DNA from: Intestinimonas sp.
Lineage (GTDB): Bacteria > Bacillota > Clostridia > Oscillospirales > Oscillospiraceae
Assembly (NCBI GenBank): GCA_022653075.1
Contig: JALCSB010000014.1
Span: 1-46,325 of the forward strand
Direction of reading: 5' to 3'
Length of the DNA: 46,325 nucleotides
Part shown: positions 16,188 through 25,940 of the stretch, in pieces
How the letters are laid out: each line of letters begins with the position of its first letter
Position numbering within the stretch: the stretch's first letter is position 1
The notes under the pieces: generated by a model
Told to the model about the DNA's origin: nothing
The model's database searches: none
Seen by the model: only the letters and a program-made list of their open reading frames with translations
Program-made: the position numbers and the translations under genes

Positions 16188-19100
16188 ATGAGAACGATCG
16201 GAACACATCTGCATCAGTTGGGAACACGGCTTCTTTCCGCTTTGCTGGCTCTGGCGCTTACCTTTTCTCTGCTGCCCGCGTTTACCGCCACGGCGTTTGC
16301 ATCCGAGTGGACGGAGCCGTATTTGCAGAAACTGGTGTCATGGGGGGTCGTGCAGAGTGATTCCAGCGGTAATCTGTACCCCGACCGGGATATCACCCGG
16401 GCAGAATTCGTTACGCTGGTGAACCGGGCTTTTGGCTATGACAGTATGGGTACCATCCCGTTTATCGACGTAGATTCCACAGACTGGTTCTGTGATGACA
16501 TTAATATTGGTTACTCCACCGGATATTTTAAGGGAACCTCCTCCACGACGGCTTCTCCCAGAGATACCGTGACAAGGGAGCAGGCCGCCGTGATTCTGGG
16601 CCGCAACCTGATGCTGGAAGATGTTCCAGGCGAAAGTACGGACTTTACGGACAGCCGTGCGATTGATACCTGGAGCCGGGGCATCGTGCGCAGTGCCGTC
16701 TCCGAGGGCATTGTTCACGGCTATGAGGACGGCTCCTTCAAGCCAAAACAGAATATCACCCGCGGTGAGATGGCTGTCCTACTGGTTAACGCCATCGGCA
16801 CACTTATTAATGAATCGGGCGATTACACCCTGGGCGGTATCTACGGCAATGTAACGATTTCCGGTTCCGGCGTTACCCTGCGGGACACAACCATCGCCGG
16901 CAACCTGTACATTACCGGCGGCGTTGGCTTGGGCTATATCACGCTGGAAAATGTGAACGTTTTGGGTAAAATCGTAATTTGCGGTGCCGGCGAGAGCAAT
17001 AAGGGGGAAAACAGCGTCATTCTGCGCAACGTAACCGCCCCTACGCTCGATGTGGACAGCCTGGCCAATAACCTTGTATCCGTCCGTGCCGAAGGTGATT
17101 CCAAGTTTGATATCACCTATATCCGTACGCCTACCTATCTAGAAGATGCCACCGATGACAGCCACGGGTTTATCAATATTCAGGTGGATGGCGAGGACGG
17201 CACCAATCTGGAGGCTGCCGGAAATCTAAAGGAAATCATCACGCTGACACCAGAATCCACCGTCAATGTGGCCAAAGGTTCGGCAAAAGAGGTAACGGTG
17301 GATGAAACCGCTGTGGATTCCACCGTGAACGTGGCCTCCAGCGCTGTAATCGATACCCTGAATCTGGACACGGGGGCTGAAGTCACCGGCACCGGCGACG
17401 TTGATGAGTTAAACGTCAACGCGGCGGGTAGCATTATCTCCATGCTTCCGAGCAGCATTAACATCCGGCCGGGCCTCACCGCCGACATCGCGGGGACCAC
17501 CATGAGTTCCACCTTGGCGGCCGAATCCTCGGCGGATCCACGTTTGCTGTCCGGCTATCCGAAAGTGACTGACCTGAATCCGACCTCTGCCACCGCTGTG
17601 TTTAACACCAATAAGTCGGGAACGATTTACTGGGCGATTACGTCTATTACAGATGGGTCCGTGGGAGAGGACGCCCTGTTTGCTCCGACCTCGGATGCCA
17701 CGATTCTCAAAAGCGGAACCATTAAAGCAGCCAAATCCAACACCGAGTATACCGCCAAGCTATCCGGCCTGACTTCCGACGGCTCTTACTATCTGTCTGC
17801 CTTGCTGGTTGATGTCCGCAGTCAGCACAGCCCGGTAAAGGTGAACGCGTTCACTACGCCTGACGATACAGCCCCCGGCTTTGCCACCGGGTATCCCTAT
17901 CTGTCCAAAATCACGAATACCGCCGCTCAGGTCACCGTGATGCCGACGAAGACCTGCCGGCTGTACTATGCCCTGCTGTCGGAAGGCGCCTCAGCTCCCA
18001 CCGCAAAGGATTTTAAAGCCAACGCGGTGTCCGGCAACCTGGGCTTTGGTACGATAGACATGACCAAAAATGTTACGGACGCCTTCTATGTCAACAGCAA
18101 GCCCTTAGAGGAACTGGCCAGCTATGACCTGTATCTCTGGCTTACCGATATTGATGGCACCAAAAGCTCGGCGGTGAAGAAATTGTCCTTCACCACAGTG
18201 GACAAAACGCCGCCTGTGTTTTTGACTTCGCCCATGGTTACCTCGGTCAAGGAGACCTCCGTGGGGATGACGGCTACACTGAATGAAGCCGGCACCGTAT
18301 ACTGGGTGGCCGTGAAGGAGGGAGATACATATCCCAAGCCCCTATCCGGCCAGGCCACGTCTCCATCCCTGGACAGCGACGCGGCAAAACTTCAGGTGGC
18401 CAACGGAATGAATGCTCTGAAAAGCGGCAAAGTGACCGCTACGGCCAATAAGAGTATCACCATCACCATCAGCGGACTGAGCACCGAAAGCGCATATGAC
18501 CTTTACTATCTGGCGGAGGATAAGGCGGGCAACTATTCCGCTGCGGTCGGAAAACTCACGATTCACACCCTGGATAACACACCGCCCTCCATTACCCAGG
18601 CGTTTACCCGTACCAACGACACGGAGGGAAAGTCTCCTCTGGCGGATACCGATATTAACATTACATTCAGCGAAAGTGTCCGGGATACGGCCACCGGTGA
18701 ACAGCTGTTCCAGCTCTATCAGGACTCCGTGGAAACCACAAAGACCTCGGCCGAGCGGGAGAGTGCCGCCAACAGCCTCACGGAGATCCTCCGTAATGAT
18801 ATCCAGCTCTATGATGCCAGCCAGACTCCTGCGGCACAGGTGGCAGAGCGGACGGATAACAACGCCGATACAATTGGAGACGACTGGGTGATTGATTACA
18901 GAAATGCTGTCGTCGCATCCGACGACGGGAAGGTGGTCGTAACCTTCCAAAGCGGCGACGATGCCAATTTGAATTTGGAGAGTGGCGGCAAGTACTATTT
19001 CCAGATTCAGAACATCTCCGATACTTCCGACAACAAGAATATCATCAAGCCAAATCCCCAGAAGCTGGATACCTTCACCACTGTGTTCGCCCAGGTGAAC

Positions 19101-21041
19101 CTGACCAGCACAGATTCCTCCGGCACGACTGCAAGCGGCCAGGTGGACTTTGACATGTCCTTCAAGGCCGTTCCCGTTTCCACCTCCAGTGTCAGCAGCA
19201 ATGTTGACTGGGATATTCTGTTCCGCACCAGTTCTTCGGTCAAATTCGACCTCTATACCCGCACGGGAGATAGCCAGAATTGGACAAAAGTAAACGGAAA
19301 TGCGTCCATTCTATCTACAGACGGCAGTGTACACGGCGCCAGCTATTCTCTGAACTTCCTGGATAGTACGAATTCCAAGATCAACTTTGAAGCGCTCAAA
19401 GACGTGAGCGAAGACCGGGAATATGGTTTGGTCTTTACTTCACTGGACGGCAACAATGAGCGTGCAACTTGGAACGGAAAGGTAAGCATGCAGGTTGAGG
19501 CGGTGGCCGGCTCCAATTACAGCGATCTGCGCAACCTGGCCATCGGTAATATCACCGACAGCGATTTGTCCGACGCCGTCGACAGCGGTGTGGTGGAAAT
19601 CGGCTATCCCACCAGCTATACCATGAAGCATGTGTTTACCGACAGCGTGGCGCCGCTATTCCAAGCCGGTTTTCCAGACTTTGCTCCCAGCGATATCACG
19701 GCCGTAATGAATGTCCAGCTCAACCGCAGCAGCGGTACGATTTACTACGTTGTTGCTCCGGTTGGTACGATCCGCACGGTGCTCAGTGATACGAGCAGTA
19801 CGCTGATTACTGCGGCAAACTGGAACTCGCTGCCCACTACCACGATAGATGGGGATAGCCCCGTTCAGACCGGCGAGCCCACCAGCCTCAGCATTATGAC
19901 GCCGAAATATTCCAATTCGCTGGTTAAAACCGGAAATATCTCCTATTCCGGCAGTACCGTGCCGATTTCCCTCACCGACCTGGAGCCGGAGACCGAGTAT
20001 TGTGCCTACTTTGTCTTACAGGGTGACTCTCAGAACGTCTATACCGACAATCCCTACTGCTTCCGGTTTGAGACGACAGAGGTCACCCGGCCCATTATCA
20101 CACTGGACATCAACAACCCCAGTGTCAGCATCTCGGTGGATTCTTCCTCTACCGTGGACTATTTGCTTGCGGTCAACGGTAACGAACCCAGTCAGCTGAG
20201 AGAGAAAATGAGCCAGTATGCGACCGACTCATCTAAATTCCAAACCGGCGGTACCTACGAAGACTATACCGTTCTGGACGCCATGTCCGAGGATTACCGG
20301 GAGAGCGGCGTACTGCTCGGCTCGGTATTTGATCAGTATGCTACGCAGAGTGCCAAAACAAAGTTTGCCAACTACATCCGCAGCCAGGTACCCACTTCTG
20401 GCTCAGTGACGCTGAAAGATTCAACGACCATTGCGGCGGGGAGTACGACGGCAGTGGACTGCTCCTCCGCCATGAGCGGTGACACTTGGTATACCTTCCT
20501 AACCGTAGGAAAGAGTTCATCGGGCTCCGGAGATGCGTTCCGCGCCATCCGCCCGGTGTTTAACAAGGATCAAACCGCGCCGGTCATCACAAGCTGTACC
20601 TTGGCGCTTAGCAACACCAGCCCAATTACTTCGCTGTACGATTCCTGCACCGGTACGCTGACGGTTCAGTTCAGTGAAAACCTTTACTGGCGCGAGCAGC
20701 CTACCGGAGGTGTCAACCAGGTCACTACGCCGCTCAAAGATACCGCGGGTCTTACTCCCACGGATGATTATTATCCCGCCGGCCTGGCCTTTGCAAAGAG
20801 TAATTCAATCAGCTTGACGCCGCTGATTGAGGGCAGGCAGCCCATTTCCTCCCTAACATTCAAGCTGGATGCCGCTATGCCCGGAGCCAACATCACGGCG
20901 GAGAGAAACCTCTGCGATAAGAGCGGCAATGTCCACTCCATCCCACTGGCTTTGGTATTAAAATACGCCGATAACGGTGACGGCACGTTTACGCCCTATT
21001 TCACCATCACGTCTGAGTGGGATGCCACCGCCAGCAAATAA
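16188..21041 (+). CDS. Giant secreted surface protein with N-terminal SLH domains
   Basis: 1617 residues. A signal peptide (hydrophobic LLSALLALALTFSLLPAF, cut after about residue 39, AFA|SE) is followed by three S-layer-homology domains (about 40-82, 95-140, 152-200; landmarks LYPDRDITRAEFV, TVTREQAAVIL, NITRGEMAVLLVNA). Residues 215-290 form a beta-helix-like run (YGNVTISGSGVTLRDTTIAG). The rest is a chain of Fn3/Ig-like modules, several opening with D-T-A/P-P (DDTAPGF, DKTPPVF, DNTPPSI, DSVAPLF, DQTAPVI). There is no sortase motif, so anchoring is by SLH binding to wall polymer. Its function, whether adhesin, S-layer or binding protein, is not known. It is preceded by AAAGGAACC and lies 37 bases after the PilZ gene. 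Confidence 0.88.
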   Translation: MRTIGTHLHQLGTRLLSALLALALTFSLLPAFTATAFASEWTEPYLQKLVSWGVVQSDSSGNLYPDRDITRAEFVTLVNRAFGYDSMGTIPFIDVDSTDWFCDDINIGYSTGYFKGTSSTTASPRDTVTREQAAVILGRNLMLEDVPGESTDFTDSRAIDTWSRGIVRSAVSEGIVHGYEDGSFKPKQNITRGEMAVLLVNAIGTLINESGDYTLGGIYGNVTISGSGVTLRDTTIAGNLYITGGVGLGYITLENVNVLGKIVICGAGESNKGENSVILRNVTAPTLDVDSLANNLVSVRAEGDSKFDITYIRTPTYLEDATDDSHGFINIQVDGEDGTNLEAAGNLKEIITLTPESTVNVAKGSAKEVTVDETAVDSTVNVASSAVIDTLNLDTGAEVTGTGDVDELNVNAAGSIISMLPSSINIRPGLTADIAGTTMSSTLAAESSADPRLLSGYPKVTDLNPTSATAVFNTNKSGTIYWAITSITDGSVGEDALFAPTSDATILKSGTIKAAKSNTEYTAKLSGLTSDGSYYLSALLVDVRSQHSPVKVNAFTTPDDTAPGFATGYPYLSKITNTAAQVTVMPTKTCRLYYALLSEGASAPTAKDFKANAVSGNLGFGTIDMTKNVTDAFYVNSKPLEELASYDLYLWLTDIDGTKSSAVKKLSFTTVDKTPPVFLTSPMVTSVKETSVGMTATLNEAGTVYWVAVKEGDTYPKPLSGQATSPSLDSDAAKLQVANGMNALKSGKVTATANKSITITISGLSTESAYDLYYLAEDKAGNYSAAVGKLTIHTLDNTPPSITQAFTRTNDTEGKSPLADTDINITFSESVRDTATGEQLFQLYQDSVETTKTSAERESAANSLTEILRNDIQLYDASQTPAAQVAERTDNNADTIGDDWVIDYRNAVVASDDGKVVVTFQSGDDANLNLESGGKYYFQIQNISDTSDNKNIIKPNPQKLDTFTTVFAQVNLTSTDSSGTTASGQVDFDMSFKAVPVSTSSVSSNVDWDILFRTSSSVKFDLYTRTGDSQNWTKVNGNASILSTDGSVHGASYSLNFLDSTNSKINFEALKDVSEDREYGLVFTSLDGNNERATWNGKVSMQVEAVAGSNYSDLRNLAIGNITDSDLSDAVDSGVVEIGYPTSYTMKHVFTDSVAPLFQAGFPDFAPSDITAVMNVQLNRSSGTIYYVVAPVGTIRTVLSDTSSTLITAANWNSLPTTTIDGDSPVQTGEPTSLSIMTPKYSNSLVKTGNISYSGSTVPISLTDLEPETEYCAYFVLQGDSQNVYTDNPYCFRFETTEVTRPIITLDINNPSVSISVDSSSTVDYLLAVNGNEPSQLREKMSQYATDSSKFQTGGTYEDYTVLDAMSEDYRESGVLLGSVFDQYATQSAKTKFANYIRSQVPTSGSVTLKDSTTIAAGSTTAVDCSSAMSGDTWYTFLTVGKSSSGSGDAFRAIRPVFNKDQTAPVITSCTLALSNTSPITSLYDSCTGTLTVQFSENLYWREQPTGGVNQVTTPLKDTAGLTPTDDYYPAGLAFAKSNSISLTPLIEGRQPISSLTFKLDAAMPGANITAERNLCDKSGNVHSIPLALVLKYADNGDGTFTPYFTITSEWDATASK

Positions 21042-21086
21042 ACTGTCCATGTTCCCGCTCCGATTTCGCTGAAAGGAGTCTCTGCC

Positions 21087-24000
21087 ATGAATCGAAATTT
21101 TCCTCACCGCGTCCTGTCCCTGCTGTTATGTTTGACCCTTTCCATCTCTCTGATCGTTCCCGCCCTGGCGGACGATACGAGCGGTGATGCAAGCGGGGGA
21201 GGCAGTGAAACGGCGCTGGAGAGCATTTCTGTTACACTGAGTTACACCGAACTTTCCCTGTCGTCCTCCGACAGCTCCCTGACCGCTACCATTACGGCGG
21301 CACCCGTGGGCGCCACCCTGCCTGACAGCGTCCAATGCACGTGGAGCAGCGATGACACGTCCATCGCTACCGTAACCTCTACGGATTCTGCCGCGGCGGT
21401 CTCTACTCAGGACCCCGGAACAGCTACCACCACCGCCACGGTCTCCCCCGTAGCCACCGGAACAGCCGGCATTACCTGCGTCGCGTCCGTGACCATTGGC
21501 GACCAGACTTACACATCCGATCCCGCCGCTTGTACCGTTACCGTTCCTGGCCTTACCTTAAATAAAAGCAGCCTTTCCCTGTATACCCGGGACAGCGCTA
21601 CCCTGACCGCTAGTGTTTATGGTGATGATATCGGCGACGTATCCTGGAGCAGCAGCAACGACAGTATTGTCACCGTAAGCGATAGCGGAACCGTCACCGC
21701 CGTCAGCGCAGGTTCGGCCAGCATTACTGCTGCCGCAGGCGACTATTCCGCGTCCTGCACGGTGAACGTCAGCGAAGCTACTGCCAGTGTTATTAAATCC
21801 GATGCGGACACCAGCAGCCCGCTGTCCTTCTCCTCGATAGACTCGGCGATTGACGATCAATGCCGGGACGTGTTGAACTCTTCCCTGGACTATGTAACCG
21901 GGCTGAGTGTATCCACCTCTGCCGGTATACTTTACTACGGTTATGTCTCCGAAGCCGAACCGGGTGCCGGGGTGGGGACCAATGAGAAATATTATTATTC
22001 CGGAAATTCAGGCAGCCGCAGTCTCAGTGACGTGGCGTTCGTGCCGAAGGACGATTTTTCCGGGAATGCCGTCATTCAATATATGGGATATGACTCTGCC
22101 GGCGATTTCTTTAACGGAACGATCCGCGTCAGTGTGGAAGCCACTTCTGTCATTAGTTACTCCGCAACCGGGCAAAATCAGGTCGACTTCCAGGTTTCCG
22201 ATTTCAGTACCGTCTGCCAGGACAAGACCGGACATGAACTGCAGTTTGTCACATTCTCTCTGCCATCTTCCTCAAAGGGGACCCTATACTACAACTATTC
22301 CGGCAGCAGTTTGGACAACACCGTATCGGAAGAAACGTCTTATTACCGCAGCAAGAGTCCAAACTTGTCGAATGTATCGTTTGTCCCGACAGAAAGTTAC
22401 GCTGGAACTGTTACGATTGATTATGAAGGTACGGATACCAGCGGGGATTCCTATTCTGGCCGGGTGGAAATTACGGTCTCCAGTTCCAAAGGCGGTTCCG
22501 GGGACATCTCCTATTCCACGAAAAAGAACAAGGCGGTAACCTTTGACGTGGACGATTTTGACGATGTCTGCGAAGACGAGACGGACTACCATCTGGATTA
22601 CGTCCGGTTCACCCTTCCTTCTTCCTCAAAGGGGACGCTGTACTATAACTACTCTTCCTCCGGCGATTACGACAGCAAGGTGTCCTCATCCAGGAAGTAT
22701 TACCGGTCCTCCAGCCCGAGGCTGAATAACGTTTCGTTTGTGCCACACTCCAACTGGACGGGCACGGTGGAGATCGACTTTACCGGCTACAGCACGGACG
22801 GGGACCGTTTTTCGGGTACGGTGGAGGTCACGGTCAAAGGTACATCATCGTCAGACATCTCCTATTCCACGAAAAAGAACAAGGCGGTAACCTTTGACGT
22901 GGACGATTTTGACGATGTCTGCGAAGACGAGACGGACTACCATCTGGATTACGTCCGGTTCACCCTTCCTTCTTCCTCAAAGGGGACGCTGTACTATAAC
23001 TACTCTTCCTCCGGCGATTACGACAGCAAGGTGTCCTCATCCAGAAAGTATTACCGGTCCTCCAGCCCGAGGCTGAATAACGTTTCGTTTGTGCCGCACT
23101 CCAGCTGGACGGGCACGGTGGAGATCGACTTCACCGGCTACAGCACGGACGGGGACCATTTCTCAGGTACGGTGGAGGTCACGGTCAAAGGTACATCATC
23201 GTCAGACATCTCCTATTCCACCAATAAAAACAAGGCGGTAGCCTTCGATGTGGATGACTTCGACGAGATTTGCGAGGACGAGACGGACTACCATCTGGAT
23301 TATGTCCGCTTTACGCTTCCTTCTTCCTCGAAGGGGACGCTGTACTATGACTACTCTTCGTCTGGTGATTACGACAGCAAGGTGTCCTCATCCAGGAAAT
23401 ATTATCGGTCCTCCAGCCCCTATCTGGACGATGTGTCTTTTGTGCCGTATTCCAACTGGACGGGTACGGTGGAGATTGACTTCACCGGCTACAGCACGGA
23501 CGGGGACCATTTCTCAGGTACGGTGGAGGTCACGGTTAAAGGCACGTCATCGTCAGATATCTCCTATTCCACCAATAAAAACAAGGCGGTAGCCTTTGAC
23601 GTGGACGACTTCGACGAGATGTGTAAGGACGAGACAAACTACCATCTAAATTACGTCCGGTTCACCCTTCCTTCTTCCTCAAAGGGGACGCTGTACTATA
23701 ACTACACCTCATCCGGCGATTACGACAGCAAGGTATCCTCATCGAAGAGCTACTACCGTTCTTCCAACCTGCGGCTGGATAACGTATCATTTGTGCCGTA
23801 CTCCAACTGGACGGGTACGGTGGACATCGACTTCACCGGCTACAGCACGGACGGGGACCGTTTCTCGGGTACGGTGGAGGTCACCGTGAAGGGAACATCC
23901 ACATCTAACGCTGGCACCATTTACTACACCACTATGGCGGGTACCCCGGTAAAATTTCAGATATCCTCTTTCCAGACCGCGTGCAGTGGGCGCGGTGAGG

Positions 24001-24812
24001 GCAGCTTCTCCAGCGCCATATTTGCCCTGCCCTCCGCCAGCGCCGGACAGCTCTGCTTTAACTATGTTTCCGCCAGCCAGCCCGGTACCGCCGTTTTATC
24101 CGTTCAATCCTACTACGCTTCCAGCTACCCCGCCGTGTCCGGCATTTCCTTTGTACCCACTGCGGGCTATGCCGGAACAGTCTCGCTTTCCTATACCGGG
24201 CGGGACAGTGACGACAATACCTACGCGGGTATCATAGTGATCACGGTTGCGCCCTCCGCTTCGGTATCCAGCTCCTTTACCGATATGGGCGGCTACGCCT
24301 GGGCGGCCTCCTCGGTGGAATATCTTCACACAAGCGGTGTGGTCTATGGCACCGGCTCTGGGAAATATTCGCCCTCGACCTCCATAAACCGGGGTAATTT
24401 TATTCTCATGCTCTGTCGGGCATTCAAATTTAACCGCTCCGGCGGTACCGGCTTCTCAGACGTTTCCTCCGGCAGCTACTACGACAGCGCCGTACGTACG
24501 GCGCAGGCGATGGGAATCGCGCAGGGGAGCGGCGGTAAATTTTACCCCGACCGCGCGCTTTCCCGTGAGGAGGCAGCGGTGTTTCTGCTGCGGGCTTTGC
24601 GCGCCGACGGCTGGACGATCGAAGAGGGGCAGCGCTCCTCCCTGACCTCCTATGTCGACAGCAGCTCGGTGTCCGAGTACGCGGTTGGCGCGGTGAGTGC
24701 CATGGTGCGGCTTGGAGTTCTGCAGGGCGATACCTCTCGTCATCTGAATCCTCAGAGTACGCTCACACGTGCGGAGATGGCGGTTATTCTTCATCGCGCC
24801 ATGACCTTGTGA
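21087..24812 (+). CDS. Giant secreted repeat protein with C-terminal SLH domains
   Basis: 1241 residues. A signal peptide (VLSLLLCLTLSISLIVPALA|D) is followed by two Ig-like Big2-type domains (about 45-150 and 151-225; LTLNKSSLSLYTRDSATL and SSSNDSIVTVSDSGTVTAV). Then come about seven beta-rich modules of roughly 117 residues, each with the pattern LPSSSKGTLYYNY ... SFVP ... GTVEIDFTGYSTDGDRFSG. Modules 3-6 are almost identical. Three SLH domains close the protein (about 1065-1241; NRGNFILMLCRAF, LSREEAAVFLLRAL, LTRAEMAVILHRAM). SLH domains sit at the opposite end from those in the preceding gene. AAAGGAG precedes the ATG. It is probably displayed on the wall; the ligand is unknown. Confidence 0.88.
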   Translation: MNRNFPHRVLSLLLCLTLSISLIVPALADDTSGDASGGGSETALESISVTLSYTELSLSSSDSSLTATITAAPVGATLPDSVQCTWSSDDTSIATVTSTDSAAAVSTQDPGTATTTATVSPVATGTAGITCVASVTIGDQTYTSDPAACTVTVPGLTLNKSSLSLYTRDSATLTASVYGDDIGDVSWSSSNDSIVTVSDSGTVTAVSAGSASITAAAGDYSASCTVNVSEATASVIKSDADTSSPLSFSSIDSAIDDQCRDVLNSSLDYVTGLSVSTSAGILYYGYVSEAEPGAGVGTNEKYYYSGNSGSRSLSDVAFVPKDDFSGNAVIQYMGYDSAGDFFNGTIRVSVEATSVISYSATGQNQVDFQVSDFSTVCQDKTGHELQFVTFSLPSSSKGTLYYNYSGSSLDNTVSEETSYYRSKSPNLSNVSFVPTESYAGTVTIDYEGTDTSGDSYSGRVEITVSSSKGGSGDISYSTKKNKAVTFDVDDFDDVCEDETDYHLDYVRFTLPSSSKGTLYYNYSSSGDYDSKVSSSRKYYRSSSPRLNNVSFVPHSNWTGTVEIDFTGYSTDGDRFSGTVEVTVKGTSSSDISYSTKKNKAVTFDVDDFDDVCEDETDYHLDYVRFTLPSSSKGTLYYNYSSSGDYDSKVSSSRKYYRSSSPRLNNVSFVPHSSWTGTVEIDFTGYSTDGDHFSGTVEVTVKGTSSSDISYSTNKNKAVAFDVDDFDEICEDETDYHLDYVRFTLPSSSKGTLYYDYSSSGDYDSKVSSSRKYYRSSSPYLDDVSFVPYSNWTGTVEIDFTGYSTDGDHFSGTVEVTVKGTSSSDISYSTNKNKAVAFDVDDFDEMCKDETNYHLNYVRFTLPSSSKGTLYYNYTSSGDYDSKVSSSKSYYRSSNLRLDNVSFVPYSNWTGTVDIDFTGYSTDGDRFSGTVEVTVKGTSTSNAGTIYYTTMAGTPVKFQISSFQTACSGRGEGSFSSAIFALPSASAGQLCFNYVSASQPGTAVLSVQSYYASSYPAVSGISFVPTAGYAGTVSLSYTGRDSDDNTYAGIIVITVAPSASVSSSFTDMGGYAWAASSVEYLHTSGVVYGTGSGKYSPSTSINRGNFILMLCRAFKFNRSGGTGFSDVSSGSYYDSAVRTAQAMGIAQGSGGKFYPDRALSREEAAVFLLRALRADGWTIEEGQRSSLTSYVDSSSVSEYAVGAVSAMVRLGVLQGDTSRHLNPQSTLTRAEMAVILHRAMTL
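22503..23906 (+). repeat. Four tandem 351-bp coding repeats
   Basis: Four direct repeats start at 22503, 22854, 23205 and 23556, each exactly 351 bp (117 codons), in phase in the SLH protein gene. The first two are nearly identical at the base level; the third and fourth carry more silent and replacement changes (for example GCCTTCGATGTGGATGACTT in place of ACCTTTGACGTGGACGATTT). Diverged copies flank the block on both sides in protein sequence. Confidence 0.93.
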
Positions 24813-24841
24813 CTACGGGTTCAGAAAGGAGAATCTGTTTA

Positions 24842-25561
24842 TTGAACGGTGTAAAACGTACACTTCCCACCACGGATCCGCCAGTACCTGCCAGTGTGCT
24901 CGCCGCAGAGCTCCGTCAGGCGGTCGGGTGCCTGTGTGAAGTGCGGAGACCGGATAACAACAAGCTGGTCATTTTGGGCCGAATTCAGAATTTTGACGGC
25001 CGTGCGGTATGGGTCTACCCCATAGGCGGCAAGGAGGCCCCGCCCGTTATCTGCAATGACGAATTCAAGCTGGTCCTGCGCATTACCGGAAGGCCCGCGC
25101 TGGTATGGCGCGGACAAATCCGCAACAGCAGCCCTTCGTTCTGGGCGCTGGACCGCCTGGTCCACTGCCACAGGAAGGAGCAGCGGGGCAATTTCCGCCA
25201 GACCGTTTTTCAGCGCGCCAACGTGTTGTGCGTAAACGCGCTCTATCCCCACTCCCGGCGGGGGGAGGACGAGTATTACGCCCGCCTCTGCAAGGTTATG
25301 GACGTCAGCCTCGGCGGCCTGCAGATCTGCAGTCAGGACTCCTTTCAGCCTGGCGACCATCTGCTGGTTATGAATCTGTGGCTGGATGAGTCGCTCCCCC
25401 AGCCCTTTGTGTTTACCACCCAGGTGCGCTGGGCGGAGAGCGACAATCGCGCCGCTTGGGTGCGCTACGGCTGCTCGTTTGAGCAGATGAGCACCTGGGA
25501 AGAAGACCGGCTGTGCAACGCCATTTTTAATCTTCAGCGTGACGACATCGCAGCCCATTGA
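24842..25561 (+). CDS. YcgR-like PilZ protein, probable c-di-GMP receptor
   Basis: A 239-residue cytoplasmic protein with a YcgR-type layout: an N-terminal beta domain (about 20-105; CEVRRPDNNKLVILGRIQNF) and a C-terminal PilZ domain. The switch motif RxxxR is R115-G-N-F-R119 at the domain junction and the second motif is D154-V-S-L-G-G159. YcgR-type proteins act on the flagellar motor when c-di-GMP is high, which would fit this locus. I choose TTG at 24842 because AAAGGAG stands 10 bases upstream; a GTG at 24809 overlaps the previous stop but lacks a ribosome site. It is the last gene of the surface operon, 29 bases after the SLH gene. Confidence 0.85.
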   Translation: MNGVKRTLPTTDPPVPASVLAAELRQAVGCLCEVRRPDNNKLVILGRIQNFDGRAVWVYPIGGKEAPPVICNDEFKLVLRITGRPALVWRGQIRNSSPSFWALDRLVHCHRKEQRGNFRQTVFQRANVLCVNALYPHSRRGEDEYYARLCKVMDVSLGGLQICSQDSFQPGDHLLVMNLWLDESLPQPFVFTTQVRWAESDNRAAWVRYGCSFEQMSTWEEDRLCNAIFNLQRDDIAAH

Positions 25562-25586
25562 AATTTTATTTATGAACAGCAAAAAT

Positions 25587-25621
25587 GGAGCGGCGCATGG
25601 CTTTAAGCCATGCGCCGCTCC
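25587..25621 (+). terminator. Terminator of the surface-protein operon
   Basis: 17-bp perfect stem (arm GGAGCGGCGCATGGCTT) with a tiny loop, followed by CTTTTT. It lies 26 bases after the PilZ stop codon. Because the next gene is convergent, it may also serve the minus strand, where an A/T-rich run follows. Confidence 0.9.
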
Positions 25622-25634
25622 CTTTTTGACCGGA

Positions 25635-25808
25635 TTACGCATAGGTGTCGATGATGCTGGTCTGGGGAGGAAGCATCTCCTGCACCTCCTGCGCGGCCAG
25701 ATCCTGTGTGTCCATCGCCTTTTTCGTCACGGCAATGGATACGTCCTGTTGCAGGGCCGCGGTATGCATGTTCATGCTCGTGGCCGCGATGTCGGTCATC
25801 AGATCCAT
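25635..25808 (-). CDS. YjfB-family putative motility protein
   Basis: A 57-residue protein starting MDLMTDIAATSMNMHTAALQQ and ending LPPQTSIIDTYA. This is the pattern of the YjfB family (small putative motility proteins often encoded next to flagellin genes): Met/Ala-rich helix, then VSIAVTKKAMD and a C-terminal segment with paired prolines. The ATG follows GGAGACAC. It lies downstream of flagellin on the same strand, separated by a GC-rich hairpin, so it may depend on read-through. The function of the family is not established; the family call is made from the N-terminal and central pattern. Confidence 0.82.
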   Translation of the reverse strand: MDLMTDIAATSMNMHTAALQQDVSIAVTKKAMDTQDLAAQEVQEMLPPQTSIIDTYA

Positions 25809-25861
25809 ATTTGTGTCTCCTTTCTCCGCTTACACGGTGCGCGCGGAAGTGAAACGGAATC

Positions 25862-25889
25862 GGCGGGGCGGGGCGGTGCCCGCCCCGCC
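25862..25889 (-). terminator. GC-rich hairpin after the flagellin gene
   Basis: 11-bp perfect stem (GGCGGGGCGGG with its complement) and a 6-base loop, 50 bases after the flagellin stop on the minus strand. The T run after it is poor, so partial read-through into the YjfB-like gene is possible. Confidence 0.6.
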
Positions 25890-25940
25890 GGTTTGATTGG
25901 TTTGCTGAAAAGGAGGGAGTATAATAATAAAAGGGAAAAA

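Noticed and set aside
22503-23906. Tandem repeats as a CRISPR array
   Set aside because: Units are 351 bp, contiguous, in coding phase and without spacers; they encode protein modules.
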